Of a stretch of 58,113 nucleotides of DNA, positions 34,506-43,340 are shown in pieces. The notes under the pieces were generated by a model. The model saw only the letters and a program-made list of their open reading frames with translations, was not told where the DNA came from and ran no database searches. Source of the stretch: Planctomycetota bacterium (lineage in GTDB: Bacteria > Planctomycetota > Planctomycetia > Pirellulales > UBA1268); assembly GCA_014238855.1 (NCBI GenBank), contig JABAAH010000014.1, positions 1 through 58,113 on the forward strand, read 5' to 3'. The stretch's first letter is position 1. Every line of letters starts with the position of its first letter. The translations under genes and the position numbers were made by a program.

Positions 34506-34774
34506 TTATCTCCGTCCTCTGGAAGTATTTCGGCAATGACCATCCCGGGAAACACTATGGTATCTTCGTCCACGAATTGGCGGACGCATTGGCCTGCAAC
34601 AGGAGCAAGTAGATCGACTGTCGCTGGATTTGCTGCGAGTTCAACAACACGATCGCCCTCAAGAACATTGCTTCCCTGTGGAACAAGCCATAACGAGAGG
34701 GTGACCGGAGTTTCACCAAGTCCAAGGTCTGGGACAACGATAGGCACAACTGCGGCTTGATCATATGACTGCAT
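34502..34774 (-). CDS. Lipoyl/biotinyl-domain-like protein lacking the modified lysine
   Basis: 90 residues from the ATG at 34774, which lies 19 bases after the M28 peptidase stop; an upstream start at 34819 would overlap that gene. The whole protein is one lipoyl-type domain: V-V-P-D-L-G-L-G-E-T, W-L-V-P-Q-G-S-N-V-L-E-G-D, V-V-E-L-A-A-N-P-A-T-V-D-L-L-A-P-V-A-G, and a closing strand. In E2 domains the hairpin reads D-K-A with the lipoylated lysine; here it is N-P-A, with P50 in place of the lysine. The domain therefore cannot be lipoylated or biotinylated at the usual site. It overlaps lnt by 4 bases. It may be a beta-hammerhead adaptor, as in membrane-fusion proteins. Confidence 0.82.
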   Translation of the reverse strand: MQSYDQAAVVPIVVPDLGLGETPVTLSLWLVPQGSNVLEGDRVVELAANPATVDLLAPVAGQCVRQFVDEDTIVFPGMVIAEILPEDGDK

Positions 34775-34793
34775 GATGTATGACTTCCAACAC

Positions 34794-35792
34794 TCAATAG
34801 TTTTTCTGAAGCCAGGCAAGCATTACCTGTCCGACTAAACCTAGTGACTTCGCAGAGCAGTTCGCTGGAACGTCCTGTGTTGTATGCCAGTGTGGGTAGT
34901 CGAAGTCAATAATGTCGCAGGTTGGAATACCACCGGTCATTCGAAGGGGCACATGATCGTCATTAATGACATACTTTGGGCGTGGAACAAATTCCCTGAC
35001 TTTGAGTTGCTCAGCAGTTGCCCAAATTGAGTTCACTACAGGGCGAGTGTCGGGCCATTCGACACTTTGCTGTTCCTGCCAAATTGTAAGATTGCGGTCG
35101 CCTACCATGTCGAGAATAACCCCACAGCGATAGGCGTACGATATGGTCCCAGCCTTTCGTGACGCAGCATACTGTCTTGCAAAAAAGAGTGACCCGAGAC
35201 AGTATGAATCTCGCCCCTCTTCAAAAACGTATTCTTCAGCATCGAAAAATACAAAATCAACACCCACTGATCCTTTGATCTCTGCCATTGAGTCTGCGAG
35301 CTCCATCAAAACCGCCACACCGCTTGCGCCATCATTTGCACCCACAAAGACTCCTTTGGGCTGGCGTCGGTCCCGATCTGGATATGGCCGTGTGTCGTAG
35401 TGAGCTCCAAGAAGCACACGCTCATCCCTACTGGGATGCCAGGAAACAATAAGATTCTCCATATGAATCCATTCACCGGTTCGACCATCTCGACTTCGAA
35501 ACGCTTGCCGGAAAACCTTTGCTCCAGCTTTTTGAAAATAACGAATAAGAAATTCCCGCTGTTTCTGCATTCCGATGGAACCACTTGGACGCGGTCCGAA
35601 TTCACAAATAGCCTCGAGATACTCCATTGCGCGGGTTCCAGAAAAACGTTGGGCCACATTTGCTTCCACAGCCATTGCAGGCGAAGCACCAAACGGAATC
35701 GCCCCAACACAAAGAACAACACTCATCACGCCGGCACCCACGGGATACCTCCACAAAGAAGCTTCCTTCCAGCTTTTTCCTTTACATATCAT
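34794..35792 (-). CDS. Exported M28-family metallopeptidase or glutaminyl cyclase-like enzyme
   Basis: 332 residues from the ATG at 35792; starts at 35819 and 35723 are alternatives that all keep the signal peptide (G-V-M-S-V-V-L-C-V-G-A to S-P-A-M-A). The di-zinc ligands of M28 are all visible: H in G-A-H-Y-D-T, D in A-N-D-G-A-S-G, E-E in D-A-E-E-Y, D in L-D-M-V-G-D, and H in P-H-W-H-T-T-Q-D. The W-H-T-T-Q-D ending and overall length match glutaminyl-peptide cyclotransferase relatives as well as aminopeptidases; sequence alone does not separate these. It is first in the leftward operon that continues with the lipoyl-like protein and lnt. Confidence 0.9.
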   Translation of the reverse strand: MICKGKSWKEASLWRYPVGAGVMSVVLCVGAIPFGASPAMAVEANVAQRFSGTRAMEYLEAICEFGPRPSGSIGMQKQREFLIRYFQKAGAKVFRQAFRSRDGRTGEWIHMENLIVSWHPSRDERVLLGAHYDTRPYPDRDRRQPKGVFVGANDGASGVAVLMELADSMAEIKGSVGVDFVFFDAEEYVFEEGRDSYCLGSLFFARQYAASRKAGTISYAYRCGVILDMVGDRNLTIWQEQQSVEWPDTRPVVNSIWATAEQLKVREFVPRPKYVINDDHVPLRMTGGIPTCDIIDFDYPHWHTTQDVPANCSAKSLGLVGQVMLAWLQKNY

Positions 35793-35940
35793 GGGCAATC
35801 TTTCGGTATCAAAACACATTCTGCTTTAATCCATGCTACGCGAATTGTATCTTATTCGTCACGCGTTAGACGAGTTGGATCCAGAACTACATCTGAATAC
35901 CGTTGTACGATGGATCCGTTCTTTGCATCAACATCCATAC

Positions 35941-35964
35941 TGGCATCGAACTTGGCATCGAACC
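35941..35964. repeat. 12-base tandem repeat
   Basis: TGGCATCGAAC(T/C) occurs twice head to tail in the short gap between the M28 peptidase gene and the histidine phosphatase gene. No gene was accepted here. Confidence 0.5.
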
Positions 35965-36029
35965 TGGCGCACCGAGGCCCACTTTCTATATTTCTCGGAC
36001 TTCTTGATCATTGCATTTCGTATCTGATA

Positions 36030-36659
36030 TCACGAAAGATGATCTGTTCCATTGAAAGAAATTAATTCCGGACCTGGCCACTGAAGCTTGGATACCGAGC
36101 AATTTCCGAGGGCTGGCAAGCGGGTAAATGGTCGTTCGACAGCTTCTGCAAGAAGTGGATGGTCACGTCCAATGAGAAGACCAAGTGCTGCCGTTAAAAT
36201 GCCCCCGTGAGCAACTACAATTATGCTCTGGGCAGACCGACACGAGAGAGACTGAAGGGCTTGACCTCCTCGTTGTGCAAGTTGCCGCCTTGATTCTCCA
36301 CCCGGTATCTGAAAATCAATGTCGCCAGAACGCCACCGCGCAACATCCTCTGGAAAACGACCTGCAAGGTCATCCCACAAGTGCCCTTGAAAGACACCTG
36401 CATTCAACTCCACAAGATCATCTTTTAGATTGACGGAGAGTCCTGTTGCTTTTCCGATGATCTCAGCTGTCTCTCGCGCACGACAGAGCGGACTACTCCA
36501 GAGTTCACACGTACTTTGAAATGGCTGAGATTGGCACCATGAAGCAACTGCAGTTGCTTGCTGACGACCTACGTCAGTGAGGCTTATGTCCACTTGCCCT
36601 TGGACTCTGCCCTCACGGTTCGACAAACTCTCACCATGGCGAATCAGAATCTGGAGCAT
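36030..36659 (-). CDS. Histidine phosphatase superfamily (phosphoglycerate mutase-like) enzyme
   Basis: 209 residues from the ATG at 36659, chosen because the family motif L-I-R-H-G-E-S comes five residues in; a longer frame starts inside the thioredoxin-trypsin gene. Catalytic residues are visible: R-H-G-E at the N-terminus, S-S-P-L-C-R-A-R-E-T-A, the glutamate in L-V-E-L-N-A-G-V-F-Q-G, and the second histidine in V-V-A-H-G-G. It transfers phosphoryl groups via a phosphohistidine; candidates range from cobalamin-pathway phosphatases to general small-molecule phosphatases and cannot be told apart here. It starts 25 bases after the stop of the thioredoxin-trypsin gene on the same strand. Confidence 0.88.
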   Translation of the reverse strand: MLQILIRHGESLSNREGRVQGQVDISLTDVGRQQATAVASWCQSQPFQSTCELWSSPLCRARETAEIIGKATGLSVNLKDDLVELNAGVFQGHLWDDLAGRFPEDVARWRSGDIDFQIPGGESRRQLAQRGGQALQSLSCRSAQSIIVVAHGGILTAALGLLIGRDHPLLAEAVERPFTRLPALGNCSVSKLQWPGPELISFNGTDHLS

Positions 36660-36684
36660 AGCTCTTTTGTCTCTCCAAGAGATA

Positions 36685-38415
36685 TCACTTGCGAATGCCG
36701 TTGCCCTGTTTGTGCACATCGGATAGACGTTTCATAAAATTAGAACTGGCATTCTGAAGCATAAAGACCTCACTATCGGCTTGGCTTGCTCCACGAGGAC
36801 GCACAATGCATATCACTTCTGCGTCTCCTTCGTGTTCACGCACGTGATCCAGAAGAGCTTGCTCCCCTGCAGTCAGACTTTGTGAATGCTCAATATTTTC
36901 TATTGCGCCTGGCACTGGAGGCGATACGAGTTGTATTTCTTGTTGATTACCATTCACTTGATTACCATTCACTTGATTACCATTCACTTGATTACCATTC
37001 ACTTGATGATCATTTATTTGATGATCAATGTCGTCAGGAGACCGTGGGCCACTCGACGCAGTTGGAACTGCATCTGCCCTATTTCTTCGATCAAAGGAAA
37101 AATCTGGCATTGAATCTGGCATATGGGGCACAGCTGACTTGTCAGCATTTCCGGCCAATTCATTTTCCGTTCCGGGATAAACGTGTCTATAAACGAACGC
37201 CAGTCCAGCCTCATCGAGATGCTCATGAATTGATGGGAGTGCGGCAAAAAGACCTTCATTATCCTCAGGATCTGCCGCATTACAGACACCTAAAAGTGTT
37301 CCATCAATTGCAAATAAGCCACCACCACTACGGCCCTGCACGGGCTGTCCGGCAACCTGCACGTTCGCTGGGCCGAGATATTTATCAACCGAAGCGACTC
37401 GGCTCACATGCATAGTAGGATCACGACCTCCATCACAACCAATTGTTACAACACCTTCTCCAACCTCACGTGGACGACCAACGGGACCAATTTGAACAGG
37501 CTCTAGAATCGCCTCGGTAAATACGCTGACCAAAGCGAGATCTCTATCAAGATCATATGACACCATCTGACCAGCGAGACGACCAGCAGCGGTATCCCCA
37601 AATAAATCGACCTCAATCATACCTTCGCCAACAGAGTCACGAAATATATGACCGCAGGTAAGTATCAACGCTTCTCCTTGTCGACAGTCGATCACTGTTC
37701 CTGTCCCCCATGAAGCGCCATTTGGGTCTTGCACTCGCAATCGTGCGGTAGCTTGTAAAAGGCTTTGCTGTAGTTTTGATTTTGTTTCAACAGCCAATGT
37801 TGGTGGTGGTTCTAAAGCTGATTGTTGTTTTTCTTGCTTTGGCTCGCGGAGTGACCGTGCAAGACCCTGGTTATCAAGTGATTGGCTAACAGTTCCTGAA
37901 AGTTGTGCTGGTGGATGAACTGTTGGTGCAACAGTAGGCTCTGTTGAAAGATGAGTCGTGGAATTACTTGTTGGAACAGGAACCCCAGGAATTTGTCTTA
38001 CTTTCGGTACACCTGCGGTTGTAGCAAGTTTTGGCAAGCCCAATGGCTGCCGACTTTTCGCAAGTAACTTTTCGAGCTCATTGCGAGTCGTAGCGCCATC
38101 AATTCGCCCAACTTCCTGTCCCTTTACCAGCAAGATATAACAAGGCACTCCATTCACCTGAAATCGCTTGACAACATCATGTTCTTGATCGACATCCACA
38201 TGGCGAACAAGCCAACCTGCTGCACCGATTTCTCCGATGAGGGGTGCCATCTGCTTACAGGGACCACACCAGTCCGCTGAGAAATCGAGCAAGACGACAT
38301 CACCTGTTGCTGTGGCTGTTGCCGGAGCAATTGTTTGACAGCGACCGATACAAGGTGCCAGCCAAAGAAGACTGAAACCAAAACACAACCATACAAAACG
38401 AAAGACTCGGGGCAT
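36685..38415 (-). CDS. Exported thioredoxin-trypsin fusion protein
   Basis: 576 residues from the ATG at 38415, which has GGAG 6 bases upstream; longer in-frame starts (38427, 38541) are possible. A signal segment (about 5-27) precedes a thioredoxin domain with W-C-G-P-C-K (C50, C53) and the cis-proline region V-N-G-V-P-C-Y. A Pro/Thr/Ser-rich linker leads to a trypsin-like protease with H in L-T-C-G-H-I-F, D in D-R-D-L-A-L, and S in G-R-S-G-G-G-L-F. A second linker contains the pentapeptide N-G-N-Q-V repeated four times, encoded by a DNA minisatellite. The fusion suggests a periplasmic sensor or protease for reduced or misfolded proteins, which is inference. Confidence 0.88.
   Translation of the reverse strand: MPRVFRFVWLCFGFSLLWLAPCIGRCQTIAPATATATGDVVLLDFSADWCGPCKQMAPLIGEIGAAGWLVRHVDVDQEHDVVKRFQVNGVPCYILLVKGQEVGRIDGATTRNELEKLLAKSRQPLGLPKLATTAGVPKVRQIPGVPVPTSNSTTHLSTEPTVAPTVHPPAQLSGTVSQSLDNQGLARSLREPKQEKQQSALEPPPTLAVETKSKLQQSLLQATARLRVQDPNGASWGTGTVIDCRQGEALILTCGHIFRDSVGEGMIEVDLFGDTAAGRLAGQMVSYDLDRDLALVSVFTEAILEPVQIGPVGRPREVGEGVVTIGCDGGRDPTMHVSRVASVDKYLGPANVQVAGQPVQGRSGGGLFAIDGTLLGVCNAADPEDNEGLFAALPSIHEHLDEAGLAFVYRHVYPGTENELAGNADKSAVPHMPDSMPDFSFDRRNRADAVPTASSGPRSPDDIDHQINDHQVNGNQVNGNQVNGNQVNGNQQEIQLVSPPVPGAIENIEHSQSLTAGEQALLDHVREHEGDAEVICIVRPRGASQADSEVFMLQNASSNFMKRLSDVHKQGNGIRK
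36945..37019. repeat. 15-base minisatellite inside the thioredoxin-trypsin gene
   Basis: GATTACCATTCACTT is repeated head to tail in four perfect copies (36945-36959, 36960-36974, 36975-36989, 36990-37004), followed by a diverged copy at 37005-37019. The unit is five codons, so each copy adds N-G-N-Q-V without breaking the frame. Copy number may vary between strains. Confidence 0.92.
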
Positions 38416-38710
38416 CCGCGACTCCATGAGGCCTGACCCGCGTAAGGCCAGTGATTGCACTCGTATTGTCTCGTGAGCATTGAATTCGACAGTAGCATCC
38501 GTGCCACCGTAAAAACGAACCGTCTCACAAAAACCTGACATGCGGATAGTGGCGGTGGCAAGGGGCCGCGGACAAGAGCATTTTTCTATTTCGAGCCTCC
38601 ATTACGGAACGTGAGGCAATTCGGGTAGAGTACGGAAATCAGGGTTACTCAAGCCCTCTATAGAAGCTAGTCTGACCTCGTACTCAAGAACTTATGCACA
38701 TTGTCTTTTC

Positions 38711-38740
38711 TTGAATTGAGATCCCATTTTAGACTATGAT
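38711..38740 (+). promoter_or_regulatory. Candidate sigma-70 promoter for metG
   Basis: TTGAAT at 38711-38716 and TATGAT at 38735-38740 with an 18-base spacer fit the housekeeping consensus (four of six and five of six matches). The site lies about 100 bases before the metG ATG, which leaves room for a leader that contains the 16-base tandem repeat. Confidence 0.5.
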
Positions 38741-38753
38741 CGCCCGGGTTGGG

Positions 38754-38785
38754 CCAGCTCAGCCTAAGGCCAGCTTAGCCTAAGG
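38754..38785 (+). repeat. 16-base tandem repeat in the metG leader
   Basis: CCAGCT(C/T)AGCCTAAGG occurs twice head to tail (38754-38769 and 38770-38785), with one mismatch. Each unit holds CTNAGCCTAAG, nearly self-complementary, as an operator half-site pair would be. It starts 14 bases after the proposed -10 element, so it would be in or next to the transcript start. Confidence 0.6.
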
Positions 38786-38842
38786 TAGTAGCACCGATAT
38801 TGAACTTCCACCGTCCTTTGTTCCTTCGCCAATAAGGCATCA

Positions 38843-40945
38843 ATGCCCAAAACCCGCCGAATTCTGATTACTTCGGCTCTTCCATACGCCAACGGTCATA
38901 TTCATCTTGGGCATCTCGTTGAGTATATCCAGACAGATATATTCGCACGATTCCAACGACTCTGCGGAAATCAAGCAATTTACCTGTGCGCTGATGACAC
39001 GCATGGAACCGCCATCATGATCAGAGCGCAGAACGAAAACCGCACTGAACAAGAACTCATTGCTTCGATGCGAGACTCTCATCTTGCTGACTTTGAGGGC
39101 TTCCAAATTACTTTTGATCATTACGGCTCTACCGACAGTGTCGAAAATCAATCTTTGTGTAACCACGTCTGGCAATCTCTTCGAAAGCAAGACTTCATCG
39201 CACAGCGAGAGGTCAGCCAATTGTTTGATACAAAGGCTGGAATCTTCCTTGCTGATCGATTTGTTCGAGGTGGTTGCCCTCGGTGTAAGGCAGCTGATCA
39301 ATATGGTGATTCGTGCGAAGTCTGTGGAGCGACCTATTCTCCGGCAGAACTCACGAAGCCTGTAAGTACAATCTCTGGCACGGCACCTGAAATTCGAAAG
39401 GCAGAACACCTCTTTGTAATACTTGAGAAACTACGACCTTTTCTCAAGACATGGACACAGCAGTCTGGGGCCCTCAATTCCAAAATTTCGAACTATCTTG
39501 TAGGACATTTTCTAAACGAGCCTTTACGCGATTGGGATATTTCACGTCCGGCTCCATATTTTGGTTTTGAAATTCCAGATGCACCTGGCCATTACTGGTA
39601 CGTATGGTTTGATGCACCGATTGGCTACATCGCTACCACGGAACAATGGGCCAAAAAAAATGGAGGATCTTTTGCTGATTGGTGGTGCCCGGAAGATAAA
39701 AACCACCCAAGTGCTGAAATCCACCACTTCATTGGAAAAGACATTACCTATTTCCACACACTTTTCTGGCCGGCAATGCTCAAAATTGCTGGCATGAACC
39801 TTCCCACAAAGGTTCGTGTTCATGGATTCCTGACTGTCAACGGTCAGAAAATGTCAAAAAGTCGGGGCACTTTTCTCTTGGCTCGCACCTACCTTGACCA
39901 TCTCAATCCAGCAGCTTTGCGGTACTACTACGCAACAAAACTTTCTGGTGGAATTGATGACATTGACCTTAATCTCGAAGAATTTACAACAAAGGTGAAT
40001 ACTGACTTAATTGGAAAGTTCATAAACCTTGCAAGTCGCACAGCCCGCTGGCTCAAGGAAACAGGTCTCTCTTCGACGTACCCCGAAGATGATGGCCTTT
40101 TTGCTCAAGCAGCCGCTGATGGTGAATCAATTGCCTCTGCCTATGAGTCCTGTGACTTTGCACGAGCGATGCGGATCATTATGCAGGCAGCGGATAGAGC
40201 AAACCAATATGTCGATAATGAGCAACCGTGGAAACTGGCGAAACAAGGACCTCAAGAGCAACACAGACTCCAAGAGGTGGCTACCGTTTCTCTAAACCTG
40301 TTTCGTCAGTTAGTTGTTTACCTGACACCTGTTCTACCAAAATTAGCTGACGATGTTGCTAAACTCGTAGGTGGCCCTATTACTCATTGGCAGCAATCGC
40401 AGACGCCGCTTGAAAATATTCCAGTTGGCACCTTCCACCCATTAATGAATCGTATTGAATCTACACAAACTGATGCTCTTTTAGCTGCATCTACGAACAC
40501 ACTATCTGGATCGCAAGGAGACACCATGACCGAGACCTCTCATAGCACCGGGACAGAACCTGGTGATCTGACTCAAGAATCTGCGGAGTCTCTTGAGTCC
40601 GATCCTCTTGCTGAAACCTGTACTATTGACGATTTTTCCAAAGTTGACTTACGGGTTGCACGGGTGATTCATGCCGAAGAAGTTTCAGAAGCTCGTAAGC
40701 TTCTGAAACTTACAGTGTCACTCGGTGGAGACGATCGCCGCACCATATTTGCAGGCATCAAGAAATTTCATAAGCCTGAAGATCTGTGTGGGCGACTTGT
40801 TGTTGTTGTTGCCAATCTTGCGCCACGGCAAATGAAATTTGGTCTCAGTGAAGGCATGGCTGTTGCGGCCAGCGGAGCCGGAGCCGAGGGTGTCTACCTG
40901 CTTTCGCCTGACAGTGGAGCACTACCCGGCATGAGGATTGGTTAA
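38843..40945 (+). CDS. metG: Methionyl-tRNA synthetase with C-terminal tRNA-binding domain
   Basis: 700 residues, the long MetRS form. It charges tRNA-Met with methionine in the cytoplasm. The class I motifs are H-I-H-L-G-H near the N-terminus (after S-A-L-P-Y-A-N-G) and K-M-S-K-S in the catalytic core. The zinc finger of the two-knuckle MetRS type is intact (C-P-R-C and C-E-V-C around position 145-160). A low-complexity Ser/Thr/Glu linker of about 55 residues separates the anticodon domain from a C-terminal EMAP-II/Trbp111-like domain ([12 protein letters not shown] and M-K-F-G-L-S-E-G-M). The start follows standard family alignment. Confidence 0.98.
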   Translation: MPKTRRILITSALPYANGHIHLGHLVEYIQTDIFARFQRLCGNQAIYLCADDTHGTAIMIRAQNENRTEQELIASMRDSHLADFEGFQITFDHYGSTDSVENQSLCNHVWQSLRKQDFIAQREVSQLFDTKAGIFLADRFVRGGCPRCKAADQYGDSCEVCGATYSPAELTKPVSTISGTAPEIRKAEHLFVILEKLRPFLKTWTQQSGALNSKISNYLVGHFLNEPLRDWDISRPAPYFGFEIPDAPGHYWYVWFDAPIGYIATTEQWAKKNGGSFADWWCPEDKNHPSAEIHHFIGKDITYFHTLFWPAMLKIAGMNLPTKVRVHGFLTVNGQKMSKSRGTFLLARTYLDHLNPAALRYYYATKLSGGIDDIDLNLEEFTTKVNTDLIGKFINLASRTARWLKETGLSSTYPEDDGLFAQAAADGESIASAYESCDFARAMRIIMQAADRANQYVDNEQPWKLAKQGPQEQHRLQEVATVSLNLFRQLVVYLTPVLPKLADDVAKLVGGPITHWQQSQTPLENIPVGTFHPLMNRIESTQTDALLAASTNTLSGSQGDTMTETSHSTGTEPGDLTQESAESLESDPLAETCTIDDFSKVDLRVARVIHAEEVSEARKLLKLTVSLGGDDRRTIFAGIKKFHKPEDLCGRLVVVVANLAPRQMKFGLSEGMAVAASGAGAEGVYLLSPDSGALPGMRIG

Positions 40946-41140
40946 CTCTACCACTACAAGGCCTTAATTTTGCTGAGAAAACGAGGCCCTTTGTCACCCG
41001 CCTTAATAGACTCTTCAGAATTGAGAGACGGTTCATCCTGGGACAAATCAGTGAAATACTTTCTCTTTCAGATTCCTAAAGAATATTATCGAATGAGACA
41101 TTGAACGAACGACTGTCTCTATATCTGATTGAGGTAAGAC

Positions 41141-41584
41141 ATGAATAAAAAAAACATTCTCTTTCCGACAGACTTTTCAACAGCTAGTGATGCGGCACTT
41201 GTTCACGCGGAGAATTTTGCCAAACAGTCTTCCGCCACGCTCATAATTCTCCATGTTGAAGAACCACCGCTGGCCTACGGAGGTGGTGAACTTTATTACG
41301 GGCTTCCTGAGCCAAGCTCTGAACGAATACTCGAGATGCTCCAAGATGTATGCCCTCATGATCCAGATATTTCTTTTGAACATCGGCTTGTCATGGGAGA
41401 TCCCGCATCGGAGATCGTCCGCGTTGCCAAGGAAGAACATCCGGAGCTCGTTGTCTTAGGAACACATGGCCGTACTGGACTCAGTCGCATATTGATGGGC
41501 AGTGTTGCCGAAGTGGTTGTACGTCATGCGCCCTGCCCCGTGCTGATCTATCGCCTGAATACAAACAACCTCTCATCGAAGTAA
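41141..41584 (+). CDS. Universal stress protein, UspA family, ATP-binding type
   Basis: 147 residues, one Usp domain. The ATP-binding motif G-x2-G-x9-G-S is present as G-T-H-G-R-T-G-L-S-R-I-L-M-G-S, and D11 near the N-terminus (P-T-D-F-S) matches the nucleotide-binding aspartate, so this is the ATP-binding class. Usp proteins are cytoplasmic dimers induced by stress or stationary phase. GAGG ends about 6 bases before the ATG. The gene lies between metG and epmA on the same strand with gaps of 195 and 45 bases; a stress-linked expression unit with epmA is possible but not shown. Confidence 0.94.
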   Translation: MNKKNILFPTDFSTASDAALVHAENFAKQSSATLIILHVEEPPLAYGGGELYYGLPEPSSERILEMLQDVCPHDPDISFEHRLVMGDPASEIVRVAKEEHPELVVLGTHGRTGLSRILMGSVAEVVVRHAPCPVLIYRLNTNNLSSK

Positions 41585-41629
41585 TTGATTTTTTGAGCAG
41601 TTTTCCTTTCCTTAGCCTATTCCTTCCCG

Positions 41630-42574
41630 ATGTCTATTCGCCCACTTCTTCACCGCCGAGCAGCTATTCGTTCTTCGCTTCGTCACCAACTCGAAAGCCG
41701 TAGTTTTATTGAAGTTGATACACCTGTTGTTGCGAGTGAATTACTGCCGGAAATTTATATTGACCCTATGAAACTCACTCACCAAAACAAGACAAAGTAT
41801 CTACAGACAAGCCCAGAGCCCCAGATGAAGCGATTACTAGCCGAAGATTCTGGCCCTATTTTTCAGTTTGCTCAGTGCTTCCGCAGTGATGAGCGAGGAC
41901 CACTTCATGACACCGAATTCACTATGCTTGAATGGTATGAGCCCGGGGCAAACCTAAGCTCAACCGCAGAAGTCATTGAATCACTCCTGCACGATTCACT
42001 CCATACCAAGGGACTTGAACGGCTATCCTGCAGGGACGCCTTTATTCAACATGCCAATGTAGATCCTATAACAGCCAGCCTGAGCGTTTTATTACAAGCA
42101 TCTGCTTCTCATAGTGCGCGTCTTCCGAGTAGTCTTTCCACCCTTCCTGAAGAACAGCAATGGAGTCTCGTATTTGAAGTATTACTTTCTGACGTTGTAT
42201 CTCCACAGCTTGGAATTTCCCAACCAACGATGCTCGAAGCCTGGCCTGCAAGTGAATCTGCATTCGCGCAGCTTGACCCATTAAACAAACAAATATCGCT
42301 ACGTTTTGAAGTTTTCGTTGCTGGTGTTGAACTCATGAATGGGTGGCAGGAAGAAATTTGTTCAGCTACGATTCGACAACGGCTTCAAAAAACAAACTCT
42401 GCCCGAAGATCATTGGGAAAACCCGTGCTACCGCTTCCAGATAGATTGCTCAGTGTGCATGACAACATGCCACAAGGTGTTGGAGTCGCTCTTGGATTTG
42501 ACCGCCTTGTGATGCTGGCGATCGAATCTGATTCAATTGATACTGCCCGCTACTTTAATTCTGATAACGTCTGA
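41630..42574 (+). CDS. epmA: Elongation factor P lysyltransferase EpmA (PoxA/GenX)
   Basis: 314 residues, close to the 325 of E. coli EpmA. It is a class II lysyl-tRNA-synthetase-like catalytic domain without an anticodon-binding domain, and it attaches beta-lysine to elongation factor P to relieve ribosome stalling at polyprolines. Class II motifs are visible: R-S-F-I-E-V-D-T-P, C-F-R-S-D-E-R-G-P-L-H-D-T-E-F-T-M-L-E-W, E-L-M-N-G-W-Q-E, and the C-terminal G-V-G-V-A-L-G-F-D-R-L-V-M-L. Neither efp nor epmB is in the window. It ends 6 bases before a convergent gene. Confidence 0.93.
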   Translation: MSIRPLLHRRAAIRSSLRHQLESRSFIEVDTPVVASELLPEIYIDPMKLTHQNKTKYLQTSPEPQMKRLLAEDSGPIFQFAQCFRSDERGPLHDTEFTMLEWYEPGANLSSTAEVIESLLHDSLHTKGLERLSCRDAFIQHANVDPITASLSVLLQASASHSARLPSSLSTLPEEQQWSLVFEVLLSDVVSPQLGISQPTMLEAWPASESAFAQLDPLNKQISLRFEVFVAGVELMNGWQEEICSATIRQRLQKTNSARRSLGKPVLPLPDRLLSVHDNMPQGVGVALGFDRLVMLAIESDSIDTARYFNSDNV

Positions 42575-42580
42575 AGAGAT

Positions 42581-43321
42581 TTATTCTGAAGGATCTACCC
42601 TAATGACTTGCCATCTTTCAACCGTCTGTAGTCCAGCGGTGCCCTGACCAAGCTGTGGCTCTTTTTGGGTTTTATGATTCAGCCAAATCTCAACAACCAA
42701 AGGGAGTCTATTTTCTGAATGTTGCTTGCACTCACTGACATCAACAGTTACACGCAACGACCCAGGAAACTGCCGATTATCTTCTTCGATACTAGAGAAT
42801 ATAATTCGATTGCACGCGGCAAGCGCTCGAATAGCTGGCATTTCCTGTAATGCTTTAATTTGAGATTGTTTCCTGCTGTCCGCCCCATCATGGTGATGTT
42901 GGTCATGATTTTTATTCTCCAAATATGCTTCACTTAGAGGTACGATTCCTGGCACGCAAAACCCGTATGCCATATCCCAATCACCTGCTCGAATAACGCG
43001 ATGCCAACGTGATACTGTTTCACGAGCTCGACTGCGATCGATCATTGTATTTCCGGAGAATACGGCGAAGGACTGCACACCAAAACCAACCGATAAAGCC
43101 AGCCCTATAAGGGCAATACCGCGACCGCTCTTCTGTGAACCTTGTACCGATGTATCCCTGATCGCAGCAATCGACAAACCAACTGCAAGCAAGGGAACCA
43201 CCCATAGAATCTGATTTATCAAAGCCAAGACGGAACTACATCCGGCAATAAGAGACAGTACTGCAAGCGTACTTATCGGTCGGTAGTCATCGGCATCATA
43301 TTCGACTGTATCAGCAATCAC
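42581..43321 (-). CDS. Membrane protein with DUF4190-like N-terminus
   Basis: 246 residues starting at GTG 43321 with AAGGG about 9 bases upstream. The N-terminal 90 residues hold three hydrophobic segments in the DUF4190 pattern (L-A-V-L-S-L-I-A-G, I-L-W-V-V-P-L-L-A-V and G-I-A-L-I-G-L-A-L-S-V). The rest is soluble, includes a His-rich patch D-Q-H-H-H-D, two cysteines and a basic-acidic C-terminus, and has no recognised enzyme motif. It follows the GspE-like gene by 19 bases on the same strand and is probably the third gene of the pilT operon. A role in pilus or secretion regulation is inferred from location only. Confidence 0.75.
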   Translation of the reverse strand: MIADTVEYDADDYRPISTLAVLSLIAGCSSVLALINQILWVVPLLAVGLSIAAIRDTSVQGSQKSGRGIALIGLALSVGFGVQSFAVFSGNTMIDRSRARETVSRWHRVIRAGDWDMAYGFCVPGIVPLSEAYLENKNHDQHHHDGADSRKQSQIKALQEMPAIRALAACNRIIFSSIEEDNRQFPGSLRVTVDVSECKQHSENRLPLVVEIWLNHKTQKEPQLGQGTAGLQTVERWQVIRVDPSE

Positions 43322-43340
43322 AATTCACACCCTTACCCGC

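Larger units (their letters stand above)
38416..38842. other. Divergent intergenic region upstream of metG
   Basis: It separates the leftward thioredoxin-trypsin gene from rightward metG. Part of it (38416-38541) is open in the leftward frame but has no signal-peptide or domain character. It contains the metG promoter candidate and the leader repeat listed separately. Confidence 0.4.

Noticed and set aside
35833-36027. 64-codon rightward frame between the M28 peptidase and histidine phosphatase genes
   Set aside because: Composition is driven by a 12-base repeat (W-H-R-T-W-H-R-T-W), there is no ribosome binding site and no recognised motif.
36945-37019. Possible CRISPR array
   Set aside because: Units are adjacent with no spacers and lie in frame within a coding gene, so this is a minisatellite.
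40946-41140. Terminator after metG built on AAGGCCTT and AGGCCC
   Set aside because: The two arms pair only with a bulge and are not followed by a T run.
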